This document shows, piece by piece, positions 17,270 to 26,018 of a DNA stretch of 64,000 nucleotides. How positions within the stretch are numbered: the stretch's first letter is position 1; the number at the start of each line of letters is the position of its first letter. The stretch is from IDS-8 sp035304345. Lineage in GTDB: Bacteria; Pseudomonadota; Gammaproteobacteria; Steroidobacterales; Woeseiaceae. Location of the stretch: the NCBI GenBank assembly GCA_035304345.1, contig DATGQE010000039.1, positions 57,624 to 121,623 on the forward strand. Reading direction: 5' to 3'. The position numbers were made by a program, and so were the translations under genes. Below the pieces are notes generated by a model, which did no database searches, had not been told where the DNA came from, and saw only the letters and a program-made list of their open reading frames with translations.

Positions 17270-18664
17270 CTACAGGACCTTCCCCGGGTTCATGATGTTG
17301 TCGGGGTCGATCGCCTGCTTGACGGTCCGCATCAGCGCGATCTCGGTCGCGCTCCGGTAACGCCTGAGGTCCTCGCGTTTCGCGAGGCCAATGCCGTGCT
17401 CCGCGCTGATGCTGCCGCCGAGGGAAACGGTCATATCGTAGACCAGGGTGGCGATTTCCGCCCGTTTCTCGAGGAAGCTCGCCGGTTCCCAGCCCTCCGG
17501 CTGGCTCACGTTGAAGTGCACGTTGCCGTCGCCGACGTGCCCGAAAGCGACGACACGTGCGCCCGGCAGGTGCCGGAGCACCGCCTGCTCCGCTCGCTCG
17601 ATGAAATCGGCGATCCTGCCGATCGGGACCGAAACGTCGTGCTTCAGGCTCCCGCCCTCGTACTTCTGCGCTTCGGAAACCGAATGCCGCAGGCGCCACA
17701 GCGCCTCGGCCTCGGCACGATTCTTCGCCAGCACGGCGTCGCTCACGAGGGCATCTTCCGCGGCGGCTTCGAGCGTGGCGGCCAGCGCGCTGCCTTCCGG
17801 GTCGTGGGAGACTTCGAGCAGCGCGTACCACGGGTAGCGTTCGTCGAACGGGTCCCGCGTCGAGGGGATGTGTCGCAACACGAACTCGAGCGCCCGCGCC
17901 TGCATCAGCTCGAACGCCTGCAGGCGCTCGGCGGCGCTGTCGCGCAGTCTCGACAGCAGGGTAATCGCGGCGCGCGGCTCCGGGAGCGCGACGAACGCGG
18001 TGGCGACGTCGCGCACCGGCGGATAGAGCTTGAGGACCGCCGCGGTGATGATGCCCAGCGTGCCCTCGGCACCGATGAAGAGCTGCTTCACGTCGTAGCC
18101 CGCCGTGTCCTTGCGCAGGCTCCGCAATCCGTCCCACACGCTGCCGTCGGGCAGCACGACCTCGAGGCCCAGCACCTGGTCGCGCGCGGTGCCGTACCGC
18201 TGCACGCTGATCCCGCCGGCGTTGGTGGAGAGGTTGCCGCCGATGTGGCAGCTCCCCTCGGCAGAGAGGCTCAGCGGGAACAGGCGATCGACGCGCGCCG
18301 CCGCCGCCTGCAGGTCCGCGAGGATGCAGCCCGCTTCCGCGACCATCGAGTAGTCCTCGGGCGAGATCGAGCGGATCGCGTTCATGCGCGCCAGCGACAG
18401 CAGGATCTCGCCCCGGGGGATGGCGCCGCCGCACAGCCCCGTGTTGCCGCCCTGGGGCACGATCGGGACCTTCGCCTGCGCGCAGGCGCGGACCACGGCG
18501 CTCACTTCCTCGGTGCTCGCGGGCGCCACCATGAGCGGCGTGCTGCCCCGGTAGCGGTCGCGCCATTCCGTGAGGTGCGGGCGCAGCCGCTGCGGATCGC
18601 GGGTGCAGCCGGCGGGTCCCACGATTGCCTCCAGGCGCTCGAGCAGGGCCGGGTCAATCCGCAC
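17270..18664 (-). CDS. FAD-binding 2-hydroxyacid dehydrogenase (GlcD / D-2-hydroxyglutarate dehydrogenase type)
   Basis: A 464-residue flavoenzyme with FAD-binding_4 (about 40-180: VPIVPQGGNTGLCGGAIP, GSCHIGGNLSTNAGGISVQRY, FIGAEGTLGIITAA) and FAD-oxidase_C domains (VVAFGHVGDGNVHFNV, SAEHGIGLAKREDL, IDPDNIMNPGKVL). This family oxidises D-lactate, glycolate or D-2-hydroxyglutarate and passes electrons to quinone or an ETF. SerA can generate D-2-hydroxyglutarate, and serA is in this window, but not adjacent; the substrate remains open. The start GTG 18664 has GGAG about 7 nt upstream and overlaps the dehydratase gene by 11 bp; the longer frame up to 18748 is a shadow of that gene. Confidence 0.88.
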   Translation of the reverse strand: MRIDPALLERLEAIVGPAGCTRDPQRLRPHLTEWRDRYRGSTPLMVAPASTEEVSAVVRACAQAKVPIVPQGGNTGLCGGAIPRGEILLSLARMNAIRSISPEDYSMVAEAGCILADLQAAAARVDRLFPLSLSAEGSCHIGGNLSTNAGGISVQRYGTARDQVLGLEVVLPDGSVWDGLRSLRKDTAGYDVKQLFIGAEGTLGIITAAVLKLYPPVRDVATAFVALPEPRAAITLLSRLRDSAAERLQAFELMQARALEFVLRHIPSTRDPFDERYPWYALLEVSHDPEGSALAATLEAAAEDALVSDAVLAKNRAEAEALWRLRHSVSEAQKYEGGSLKHDVSVPIGRIADFIERAEQAVLRHLPGARVVAFGHVGDGNVHFNVSQPEGWEPASFLEKRAEIATLVYDMTVSLGGSISAEHGIGLAKREDLRRYRSATEIALMRTVKQAIDPDNIMNPGKVL

Positions 18665-19643
18665 TCGCGATCTCCGGCCACGCCTGGTGCTCCCACGTGG
18701 CCCAGTCGCTGTTGCTGCCGCAAAAGACGAGCACGACGCGCTTGCCATCGAGAGCCTCCGCGAGCGGGCCCGCGAGCGCCGCCGTGGTGGCCGCGCAGGC
18801 CGGCTCGACGGCCATCTTCATGTCGAGGAACAGCATGCGCATGGCGGCGCGCAGCTCGTCGTCGGATACCCGCACGAGCCGGTCCAGGTTCGCCCGGCAG
18901 AGCTCGAACGACAGCGGCAGCGCAAACGGCGCACCGAGGCTGTCGGCGATCGTCCGGACCTCGTCGATGGCCTCCGGCCGGCCGCTCGCGAAGCTGCGGT
19001 GCATCGTGTCGGCACCCTCGGGTTCCACGCCGTAGATCTCGCAATCGGGCCGGAGCTGCCGGACGACCGACGCGATCCCGGCGCACAGCCCGCCGCCCCC
19101 GATCGGGATCACGATGGCGTCGAAGCCGTCGACCTGCTCGCAGATCTCGAGCCCGACCGTCGCGGTGCCCCGGATCACGGCCTCCCCTTCGAAGGGATGC
19201 ACGAAATGACGCCCCTCGGTGCGCACCAGCGCGTCGACCGTCGCGAACGCCTCCCGGATGTCGTCGGCGAGCACGACCTCGGCGCCGTAGTGCCGGCAGG
19301 CCGCGATGCGGGCGGGATTGGCGCTGCGGGTCATCACGACCTTGGCGCTGGTGCCGAGCGCGCGGGCCGCGAATGCGGTGGCGACCGCGTGATTGCCCGC
19401 GCTCACCGCCGTGACGCCGGCCGCCCGCGCCTGCTCGTCCAGGTCGAGCATCGTGGACAGGGCGCCGCGCGGCTTGAAGGTGCCGGTCCGCTGCAGGAAC
19501 TCCAGCTTGCCGGTGATCGAGAGCCCACGGCCGAGCCGTGCCTCCAGGTTGCGGCAGCGGAGCACCGGGGTGCGCAGGAGCCACGGCGCGAGGCGCCCGG
19601 CAAGGCGCCGCACCTCGGCGATATCGGGTGTCGCAGGCGGCAT
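18654..19643 (-). CDS. PLP-dependent threonine/serine dehydratase-like enzyme
   Basis: A 329-residue fold-type II PLP enzyme. The PLP lysine lies in RTGTFKPRGALSTML, the phosphate-binding glycine loop in PIGGGGLCAGIASV, and SAGNHAVATAFAARAL is the substrate loop. Length and lack of a C-terminal ACT domain fit catabolic threonine dehydratase, serine dehydratase or serine racemase types rather than IlvA. The start ATG 19643 gives PPATPDIAEVRRLAGRL; the frame extends to 19712 without a better site. It overlaps the flavoenzyme gene, so the two are probably translated together. A GATAAT -10-like element lies at 19675-19680 on this strand. Confidence 0.87.
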   Translation of the reverse strand: MPPATPDIAEVRRLAGRLAPWLLRTPVLRCRNLEARLGRGLSITGKLEFLQRTGTFKPRGALSTMLDLDEQARAAGVTAVSAGNHAVATAFAARALGTSAKVVMTRSANPARIAACRHYGAEVVLADDIREAFATVDALVRTEGRHFVHPFEGEAVIRGTATVGLEICEQVDGFDAIVIPIGGGGLCAGIASVVRQLRPDCEIYGVEPEGADTMHRSFASGRPEAIDEVRTIADSLGAPFALPLSFELCRANLDRLVRVSDDELRAAMRMLFLDMKMAVEPACAATTAALAGPLAEALDGKRVVLVFCGSNSDWATWEHQAWPEIASAD

Positions 19644-19756
19644 GAAGCGATCCGGCAAGGAACGACGCCGGCGTATTATCCGGCACGGCCGCCCTGCCGT
19701 CCACGGGGCCAAAACGCGCAGCGATAGGCACCTGCGGGCTTTATCTGAGAAAGAAC

Positions 19757-19785
19757 TTGCAGGAACGCCCGGAGTTCATTACTTT
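19757..19785 (+). promoter_or_regulatory. possible promoter for the cyclase-like gene
   Basis: TTGCAG (19757-19762), a 17-bp spacer and TACTTT (19780-19785) lie 103 bp before the ATG at 19889, in the 245-bp divergent gap. The match is moderate and read by eye. Confidence 0.35.
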
Positions 19786-19888
19786 GACGAGGCGGCCGGG
19801 CTATACGGATCAGAGAAACGGCGGCCGCAGGGGACACAGGCCAAAGGCCGCCGGGCCGGCCGGCGCGCGCAGGCCGAACGAGCACAGC

Positions 19889-21130
19889 ATGGGTTACGAC
19901 GATCTTTCGCCTTCCGGGATCCACCGGGTCGCGAGCTATTCCCCCTACCTCGACCAGCTCGCGGGTTTCGCGAGCGAGATGGGCCTGCGCCAGCGCAGCA
20001 ATCTCGTGCATCTCGAGCGCAGCCTGAACGCCGCTTGGGCGCTCGGCCAGAACACCATCCTGAGCTGGTCACCGCTCGACGACGGGCTCCTGGTGCTGGT
20101 CGTGCCGCATTACTCCATCGCGGAGTACACGGCCGAAGCGTCGCGGGACCCGGCACGGGGCGCGCGCCTGTCGGCCGGGTTCATCACCGAGCTCATCTCC
20201 GGGAACCGCCAGCTCACGCTCACGCAGATGCAGAAGGTCGCACGACTCATGAACGTCGAGCCGCGTTTCATTCCGCTGCGCCAGCCGCTCACCGGGCACC
20301 CGGTCGAGACGCAGATCATCGAGAAGATGATCCGCCGCTACGGCATCAACTACGTCGCGAGCCGTGCGGTCACCCTGTTCGACATCGTGGGTTTCAGCCT
20401 GCTGACGCCGTTCGAGCAGATGACGCAGCTCAACAGCCTTTCCTACTCGCTCAACTCCGCGCACGCGAAGATGCTCGAACGGGACGTCGGCATCAACTTC
20501 GCGCGCTCGTCGAGCGGTGACGGATTCTATGTCTGGAACCGGGACCACGGCCTCGAGGCGAACGTCAACCTCTACCATTTCATGCACATCGTGCTCGCCG
20601 ACAACGCGATCGCGCGCAGCAAGGCGACCTCGAATGCCGTGCCGCTCCTGCGCGCCTGCTTCCACGTGGGGAGCTGCTACGAGTTCCACCAGGCGGAGGG
20701 GCTCAACCCGACCATCCACGACTACATCGTGGGTGACGTCACGATCGAGCTCGAGCGCATGATCGAGGCGGCGCAGCCGGGGCAGATCCTCGTCGGGGAC
20801 TTTCTCGCGAAGCTGTCCACCGGCACCGGGGAGCAGGACGCCGAACAGGTGAACCTCGACGCCATCGCGTTCCTGGAACGCGCCCAGGGCAATCTCGCCA
20901 AGCTCGCCGGGCTGGAGCTCTCCGGCGAGAAGATCACGGCGATCCGCTGCTACCTGACCGGCGAGCGCCTCGAAAGCGGGGAGTTCACCATCCGCAAGCT
21001 CCGCATCCGCGACAAGCACGGCCTCACGCGCACGGCGTACAACGCCAAGGTGAACATCTACCGGCAATCCGCCGAGCCGATCCTGCTCGGCATCGAGGAC
21101 CGCAAGCTGACCGAGTCGCGCTCCGCCTGA
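19889..21130 (+). CDS. class III nucleotidyl cyclase-like protein
   Basis: 413 residues in two parts: about 1-150 of unrecognised, possibly regulatory sequence with no membrane segment, then a class III cyclase-like domain. VTLFDIVGFSLLTPFEQ has the first metal Asp (about D165), SSSGDGFYVW the second (about D211), and VGDVTIELERMIEAAQPGQI matches the family stretch GDTVNxAxRLxxAxxPGxI. In that stretch the transition-state Asn is replaced by Ile (about I286), while the Arg is kept (about R290). It may therefore be a weak or altered cyclase, a dimer partner or a nucleotide sensor. It is a single gene, divergent from the dehydratase; ATG 19889 was chosen over an upstream in-frame ATG at 19757. 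Confidence 0.75.
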   Translation: MGYDDLSPSGIHRVASYSPYLDQLAGFASEMGLRQRSNLVHLERSLNAAWALGQNTILSWSPLDDGLLVLVVPHYSIAEYTAEASRDPARGARLSAGFITELISGNRQLTLTQMQKVARLMNVEPRFIPLRQPLTGHPVETQIIEKMIRRYGINYVASRAVTLFDIVGFSLLTPFEQMTQLNSLSYSLNSAHAKMLERDVGINFARSSSGDGFYVWNRDHGLEANVNLYHFMHIVLADNAIARSKATSNAVPLLRACFHVGSCYEFHQAEGLNPTIHDYIVGDVTIELERMIEAAQPGQILVGDFLAKLSTGTGEQDAEQVNLDAIAFLERAQGNLAKLAGLELSGEKITAIRCYLTGERLESGEFTIRKLRIRDKHGLTRTAYNAKVNIYRQSAEPILLGIEDRKLTESRSA

Positions 21131-21155
21131 AAGAGCGCGCGGCGAAAAAAGAAAA

Positions 21156-21232
21156 TGGTCGGGGCGGGGAGATTCGAACTCCCGACCCCCACAACCCCAT
21201 TGTGGTGCGCTACCAGGCTGCGCTACGCCCCG
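21156..21232 (-). tRNA. tRNA-Pro (anticodon GGG)
   Basis: On the minus strand a complete cloverleaf: acceptor CGGGGCG/CGCCCCG, D arm GCGC/GCGC, anticodon stem CCACA/TGTGG with loop ATGGGGT (anticodon GGG), T arm GGGAG/CTCCC with TTCGAAT, discriminator A and encoded CCA. It follows the merR-like gene at the end of the pheST-ihfA cluster, as in many gammaproteobacteria. The minus strand continues with a T-rich run (TTTTCTTTTTT). Confidence 0.96.
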
Positions 21233-21271
21233 ACCGAGATGTGCATGCCGCGCGGGCGGCAGGGAGCCCGC

Positions 21272-21277
21272 AGTATA
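21272..21277 (-). promoter_or_regulatory. -10 element, probable tRNA-Pro promoter
   Basis: TATACT on the minus strand, about 40 bp upstream of the tRNA 5' end; the matching -35 region is GC-rich and weak. Confidence 0.4.
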
Positions 21278-21333
21278 GACCAGTCGCCGCCCTCCGCGGG
21301 CCCGGGACGGCCGTCGCCGCGCGCTTTAAGGCC

Positions 21334-21690
21334 TCACCGGCGCAGGATCTTGAGTATTTGCTCAAGTTCCAAGCGTAATTGCTTGATAATCTGCTGACTT
21401 TGACTGACGTCCGTCTTGGCCTGGTCGCCCATCAGGCGCTGCCGCGCACCGCCGATGGTAAACCCGTCGTCGTACAGCAGGCTCCGGATCTGGCGGATGA
21501 TCAGCACGTCCTGGCGCTGGTAATAGCGCCGGTTGCCCCGCCGCTTGACCGGCTTGAGTTGCGGAAATTCCTGCTCCCAGTACCGCAGTACGTGGGGCTT
21601 CACCGCACACAGTTCGCTGACTTCACCTATCGTGAAATATCGCTTACCAGGTATTGGAGGAAGTTCGTCGTTATTCCCCGGTTCCAGCAT
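21334..21690 (-). CDS. MerR-family transcriptional regulator
   Basis: 118 residues. An N-terminal MerR helix-turn-helix (KRYFTIGEVSELCAVKPHVL, RYWEQEFPQLKPVKRRGNRR, YYQRQDVLIIRQIRSLL) is followed by a short helix (SQQIIKQLRLELEQILKIL) that should dimerise. There are no Cys or His metal ligands after the HTH, so it is not a metal sensor. This small MerR protein is the usual neighbour of ihfA in gammaproteobacteria; its regulon is unknown to me. It overlaps ihfA by 20 bp. Confidence 0.9.
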   Translation of the reverse strand: MLEPGNNDELPPIPGKRYFTIGEVSELCAVKPHVLRYWEQEFPQLKPVKRRGNRRYYQRQDVLIIRQIRSLLYDDGFTIGGARQRLMGDQAKTDVSQSQQIIKQLRLELEQILKILRR

Positions 21691-21970
21691 AGGCCTCTAC
21701 TCGGGCTTTTAGTTTTTGGCCGGGCCGGAAGGTCACCACGCGGCGCGCAGTGATGGGGATCTCCTCTCCCGTTTTCGGGTTCCTGCCCGGGCGTTCGTTC
21801 TTGTCCCGAAGATCGAAATTCCCAAAGCCGGAGAGCTTCACCTGCTCCCCGACGGCCAGCGATGCCCTGAGCTCCTCGAAGTAGAGGTCCACCAACTCGC
21901 GGGCTTCGCGCTTGTTGAGCCCCAGTTCGTTGAACAGCGATTCCGCCATGTCTGCTTTCGTCAGTGCCAT
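21671..21970 (-). CDS. ihfA: integration host factor subunit alpha
   Basis: A 99-residue DNA-bending protein that pairs with IhfB, whose gene is also in the window. MALTKADMAESLFNELGLNK is the standard N-terminus, VKLSGFGNFDLRDKNERPGR the beta-arm entry with the intercalating Pro region (RPGRNPKTGEEIPI), and ARRVVTFRPGQKLKARVE the C-terminal part. ATG 21970 has AGGA a few bases upstream and follows pheT after 6 bp, the conserved pheT-ihfA arrangement. Confidence 0.97.
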   Translation of the reverse strand: MALTKADMAESLFNELGLNKREARELVDLYFEELRASLAVGEQVKLSGFGNFDLRDKNERPGRNPKTGEEIPITARRVVTFRPGQKLKARVEAYAGTGE

Positions 21971-21976
21971 CGCTTC

Positions 21977-24349
21977 CTATTCTCTCACTGTCGCAGCGAG
22001 CTGCTGCTCTAATCTCTCGACCGCGGCGGCTCTTGCCGAGTCCGCTTCCGCGTCAGTAAGCGTGCGCGAAGTTTCCTGTAAAATCAAGCCTAAAGCTACG
22101 CTTTTTCGCCCAGCTTCTATGCCCGGACCGCGGTAGACGTCGAAAATGAATGCCCGCCGGATTATATCCGGCGCCGCGGCGGAAGCCACTTCGACGACCT
22201 GCGCGGCCGGCACCTCCTCGGGCACGACCACCGCGATGTCGCGCCGGATGGCCGGGAAGCGGGACACCGGGCGGGCCCGCGGGACCTCCGCGGAGAACGC
22301 GGCCTCGAGGTCCACCTCGAACAGCAGCACGTCCCCGGCAATGTCCAGCTCGCGGGCCACCGCCGGGTGCAGCTTGCCGATGGTCCCGACCCGCTCGCCG
22401 CCGCGCCGCACCTCGGCGGCCTGGCCGGGCTGGAGCACCGGGTGCCCGGTGGCCTCGAAGGCGACGCCGGTGGCGCCCGCGAACGCGAACAGCGCCTCCA
22501 GGTCCGCCTTTATGTCAAAGAAGTCCGCGCTCCTCGTGTCCGCGCCCCACTGCTCCGGCCAGAGGGGCCCGACGGCCACGGCCGCGAGGCGCACGATCTC
22601 GATCGGGCCGGCCGCGTTGCCGTGATAGGACTTGCCGATCTCGAACAGCCGCACGCGCTCCTGCTGCCGGGCGAGGTTGGCCGCCGCGGCGCGCAGGAGC
22701 CCCGGCCAGAGGGAGCCGCGCATCACGGACATCTCCGCCGAGATCGGGTTCTCGAGCACGAGCTCGGGGTCGCGACCCGTGAACCGGCGGTCGGTGGCGG
22801 GATCGATGAAGCTCCACGTGACCACCTCCTGGTAGTCGCGCGCGATCAGCGCATCGGCGATGCGGCGCGGGTCGGGCCGTTGCTCGGACAGCGGCGGCAC
22901 CGGGTAGCGGCCGGTCTCGGTGATCTCCGGCAGCCGGTCGTAGCCGTGCACGCGCGCGACCTCCTCGACCAGGTCGTCCTCGATCTCGAGATCGAAGCGA
23001 TGGCTGGGAACCGTGACGCGCCAGCCGTCCCCGTCGCGCTCGACCCCGAGCCCCAGCCGCTCGAGGCAACCGCTCACCTCCCCGGGATCGAGATCGGTGC
23101 CGAGCACGCGGGCCAGCCGGCTGCGGCGCAGCCGGATGTCCGCGCGGCGCGGCAACGTGTCCTCGGCCACGAGATCCACCAGCGGTCCGGGACGGCCCCC
23201 GGCGATGGCGACGAGCAGGCCGGTCGCGCGCTCGATCGCCCGTGCCTGGCCCCCCGGATCGACGCCGCGCTCGAAACGCAGGGACGCGTCGGTGTGCAGG
23301 CCGAGGGCGCGGGCCCGGCCGGCCATCAGCGCGGGCGGCCAGAAAGCCGCTTCGAAGAACACGTTCCGGGTGCCGGGGGTGACCGCCGTGCTTTCCCCGC
23401 CCATGATGCCGGCGAGGCCGATGGGTCCGCTGTCGTCGCCGATCACGATGGTATCGGTCCCGGGCGCCGCTTCGCGTCCGTCGAGGAGCGTGAGTTTCTC
23501 GCCCGCGCTCGCGAAACGCGGGCGGATCGGCCCCGCCACGCGATCGAGGTCGTAGGCGTGCAGCGGCTGCCCGAGCTCGAGCATCACGTAGTTCGTGACG
23601 TCGACCACCGGGTGAATCGGCCGCAACCCGCTGCGCCGCAGCCGCTCGCTCATCCAGAGCGGCGTGACGGCGTTCGGGTCGATGTCCCGCACCACGCGCC
23701 CGGCGAACCGCGGGCACACATTCGGATCCGCGACAGTCACGGGGTGAACGTCGTCCGTCATCGGCGCGACAGGGGTCACCTCGACGCTTTTCAGCGCGGC
23801 ACCGGTCAGCGCGGCGACGTCGCGGGCGATGCCCAGCACGCTGAAGCAATCGCCGCGATTCGGCGTGAGATCGATGTCGAGCACCGTGTCCGGCAGCCCG
23901 AGCCACCCGGCGAGATCGGCGCCCGTCGGCGCATCGTCCGGCAGGCGGACGATGCCGCCCGCGTCCTCGCCGAGCCCGAGCTCGCGTGCGGAGCACAGCA
24001 TGCCGTTGGACTCCACGCCGCGGATGCGGCTGCGACGCAGCTTCACGCCGTTCGGCAGCCGGACGCCGGGCAGCGCGAGCGGGCTCTTCATGCCCACCGT
24101 GAGGTTGGGTGCGCCGCACACGACCTGGATCTCGTTCTCGCCGTCGCTGACGCGGCACAGGTGCAGGCGGTCCGCGTTCGGATGCCGCTCGACCGAGAGC
24201 ACCTCGCCGACGACGACGCCGGACAGCGCCTCGCCCTCGACCTCGATCGCCTTGACCTCCAGCCCGGCCATCGTCAGGCGCTCGGCCAATGCCTCGGCCG
24301 GCAGGCCCGGGTCAACCCATTCGCGGAGCCAGCTCAGGGGGAATTTCAT
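21977..24349 (-). CDS. pheT: phenylalanyl-tRNA synthetase beta subunit
   Basis: 790 residues, the bacterial full-length type. In order: MKFPLSWLREWVDPGLPAE N-terminus, an EMAP-II-like tRNA-binding domain (about 40-150; HPNADRLHLCRVSDGENEIQ), B3/B4 editing domain (ALGLHTDASLRFERGVDP), B5, and a C-terminal FDX-ACB anticodon-recognition domain (PVSRFPAIRRDIAVVVPEEV). Forms an alpha2beta2 enzyme with PheS, 4 bp upstream. Confidence 0.98.
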   Translation of the reverse strand: MKFPLSWLREWVDPGLPAEALAERLTMAGLEVKAIEVEGEALSGVVVGEVLSVERHPNADRLHLCRVSDGENEIQVVCGAPNLTVGMKSPLALPGVRLPNGVKLRRSRIRGVESNGMLCSARELGLGEDAGGIVRLPDDAPTGADLAGWLGLPDTVLDIDLTPNRGDCFSVLGIARDVAALTGAALKSVEVTPVAPMTDDVHPVTVADPNVCPRFAGRVVRDIDPNAVTPLWMSERLRRSGLRPIHPVVDVTNYVMLELGQPLHAYDLDRVAGPIRPRFASAGEKLTLLDGREAAPGTDTIVIGDDSGPIGLAGIMGGESTAVTPGTRNVFFEAAFWPPALMAGRARALGLHTDASLRFERGVDPGGQARAIERATGLLVAIAGGRPGPLVDLVAEDTLPRRADIRLRRSRLARVLGTDLDPGEVSGCLERLGLGVERDGDGWRVTVPSHRFDLEIEDDLVEEVARVHGYDRLPEITETGRYPVPPLSEQRPDPRRIADALIARDYQEVVTWSFIDPATDRRFTGRDPELVLENPISAEMSVMRGSLWPGLLRAAAANLARQQERVRLFEIGKSYHGNAAGPIEIVRLAAVAVGPLWPEQWGADTRSADFFDIKADLEALFAFAGATGVAFEATGHPVLQPGQAAEVRRGGERVGTIGKLHPAVARELDIAGDVLLFEVDLEAAFSAEVPRARPVSRFPAIRRDIAVVVPEEVPAAQVVEVASAAAPDIIRRAFIFDVYRGPGIEAGRKSVALGLILQETSRTLTDAEADSARAAAVERLEQQLAATVRE

Positions 24350-24353
24350 GGCG

Positions 24354-25337
24354 TCAACGGAACTGTTGCAGGAAGCGGAGATCGTTCTCGAAGAACGTGC
24401 GCAGGTCGCGCACGCCGTAGCGCAGCATGGCGAGCCGCTCGACGCCCATGCCGAACGCGTAGCCGGTGAATTCCTCCGGATCGACGCCAGCGTTGGCGAG
24501 CACGTTGGGGTGCACCATGCCGCAGCCCAGGATCTCGAGCCAGCGGCCGTCCTCCCACATCACGTCCACCTCCGCGGAAGGCTCGGTGAACGGGAAATAC
24601 GAGGCGCGGAAGCGCAGCTTTGCGTCGCGCTCGAAGAAGCTTTCGACGAACTGGTGCAGCACTGCCTTGAGGTTCGCCATGCTGATGTCGCGGTCGACGA
24701 CCAGCCCCTCCACCTGGTGGAACATGGGCGTGTGCGTCTGGTCCGAGTCGCAGCGATACACCCTGCCCGGCGCGATGATGCGGATGGGCACGCCTTCCTG
24801 CAGCATCGAGCGGATCTGCACCGGCGAGGTGTGCGTGCGCAGCAGCATGCCGCCCGGCAGGTAGAAGGTGTCGTGCAGGGCGCGCGCGGGATGGTTCTCC
24901 GGGATGTTGAGGGCGGTGAAGTTGTGGTAGTCGTCCTCGATGTCCGGCCCGGTGCGAACCCCGAAGCCCGCGTCCCGGAAGATGCGTTCGATGCGCGCCA
25001 TGGCGCGCGTCACCGGGTGCCGCCCGCCGGCGCCGAGCCCCCGGCCCGGCAGCGTGACGTCGACGCTGTCCGCCGCCAGCTTCGCCTCGAGCTCCGCCTG
25101 CTCCAGCGCCCGCCGGCGCGCCTCCCAGCGCTCCTGGATGGTTCGCTTGGCGCCGTTGATCGCCTGGCCGGCCGCCGGGCGCTCGGCCGGCGGCAGGCTG
25201 CCCAGCGCCTTCAGGCGCTCCGTCAGCACTCCCTTCTTGCCGAGCCACGCGACCCGCACCGCGTCGAGCGCGGGCAGGTCGTCGGCGGATTCGATGTCGG
25301 AAGTCGCCTGCGCTACGAGCTCGTCCAGCCCCTGCAT
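24354..25337 (-). CDS. pheS: phenylalanyl-tRNA synthetase alpha subunit
   Basis: Class II synthetase catalytic subunit, 327 residues. An N-terminal coiled coil (MQGLDELVAQATSDIESADD onwards) is followed by the catalytic core: HPVTRAMARIERIFRDAGF, LRTHTSPVQIRSML (motif 2 region), RCDSDQTHTPMFHQVEGL and GCGMVHPNVLANAGVDPEEF, with motif 3 in AFGMGVERLAMLRYGVRDLR. The start ATG 25337 gives the usual length; the frame is open to 25388 but that overlaps rplT. Confidence 0.97.
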   Translation of the reverse strand: MQGLDELVAQATSDIESADDLPALDAVRVAWLGKKGVLTERLKALGSLPPAERPAAGQAINGAKRTIQERWEARRRALEQAELEAKLAADSVDVTLPGRGLGAGGRHPVTRAMARIERIFRDAGFGVRTGPDIEDDYHNFTALNIPENHPARALHDTFYLPGGMLLRTHTSPVQIRSMLQEGVPIRIIAPGRVYRCDSDQTHTPMFHQVEGLVVDRDISMANLKAVLHQFVESFFERDAKLRFRASYFPFTEPSAEVDVMWEDGRWLEILGCGMVHPNVLANAGVDPEEFTGYAFGMGVERLAMLRYGVRDLRTFFENDLRFLQQFR

Positions 25338-25347
25338 CGCGCGACGT

Positions 25348-25713
25348 TCAGGGCTGCTGCTCGAGGCCGGCCTTCGCCTGCGCCGCAATGGCGCCGAACG
25401 CCTCCGGGTCGTGCACGGCGATGTCCGCCAGCACCTTGCGGTCGATGTCGATCTGCGCCTTGTGCAGCCCGTTGATGAGGCGGCTGTAGGACAACCCGTG
25501 CAGGCGCGCCGCGGCGTTGATGCGCGTGATCCAGAGCGCGCGGAAATCGCGCTTGCGCTGGCGCCGGTCGCGGTAGGCGTATTGCCCCGCCTTGATGACG
25601 GCCTGCTTCGCGACCCGGAAGACCTTGCTGCGGGCGCCGTAGTAGCCCTTCGCCTTGTCGAGGACCTTCTTGTGGCGTGACCTGGCCGTCACGCCGCGCT
25701 TCACTCTCGCCAT
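25348..25713 (-). CDS. rplT: 50S ribosomal protein L20
   Basis: 121 residues, highly basic: MARVKRGVTARSRHKKVLDK, KGYYGARSKVFRVAKQAVIK, AYRDRRQRKRDFRALWITRI are the family signature. L20 is an early assembly protein and in E. coli represses translation of rpmI-rplT. It follows rpmI after 10 bp. Confidence 0.98.
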   Translation of the reverse strand: MARVKRGVTARSRHKKVLDKAKGYYGARSKVFRVAKQAVIKAGQYAYRDRRQRKRDFRALWITRINAAARLHGLSYSRLINGLHKAQIDIDRKVLADIAVHDPEAFGAIAAQAKAGLEQQP

Positions 25714-25723
25714 CGCTCGCCTC

Positions 25724-25921
25724 CTAAGCGTACGGGAGCATGCGGCGCACGCTCTTCAGGTCGCTCGGATCGACCTGCTCGGTGGAACCGAGCTGGCGCT
25801 TACGCTTCGAGCTCTTCTTGGTGAGAATGTGGTTGAGGTGGGACTGGGCCCGCTTGAAGCCGCCCTTGCCCGTGCGCCGGAAGCGCTTGGCCGCGCCCCG
25901 GTTCGTCTTCAGTTTTCCCAT
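25724..25921 (-). CDS. rpmI: 50S ribosomal protein L35
   Basis: 65 residues: MGKLKTNRGAAKRFRRTGKG, HILTKKSSKRKRQLGS. The ATG at 25921 gives the usual L35 length; an upstream in-frame ATG at 25951 would add an unusual extension. A 97-bp gap separates it from infC and contains a hairpin. Confidence 0.97.
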   Translation of the reverse strand: MGKLKTNRGAAKRFRRTGKGGFKRAQSHLNHILTKKSSKRKRQLGSTEQVDPSDLKSVRRMLPYA

Positions 25922-25950
25922 TGTCACTCCATCTGGCCTGTTCGCATGCA

Positions 25951-25965
25951 CGCCCCGCCGGGGCG
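25951..25965 (-). promoter_or_regulatory. hairpin in the infC-rpmI gap, possible L20 control region
   Basis: CGCCCC pairs with GGGGCG around a 3-base loop, about 30 bp before the rpmI start. No U-tract follows, so it is unlikely to terminate. In E. coli L20 binds RNA structures between infC and rpmI; I cannot show that this hairpin has that role. Confidence 0.25.
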
Positions 25966-26018
25966 GCCGCTGCAGGCGGGTATTGGCGGCGGCCCGTTCC
26001 CGGGCTTCCCGCCGTTAC

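Noticed and set aside
21156..21232. tRNA-Pro as integration site of a mobile element
   Set aside because: No integrase, no direct repeat of the tRNA 3' end and no change in gene type on either side.
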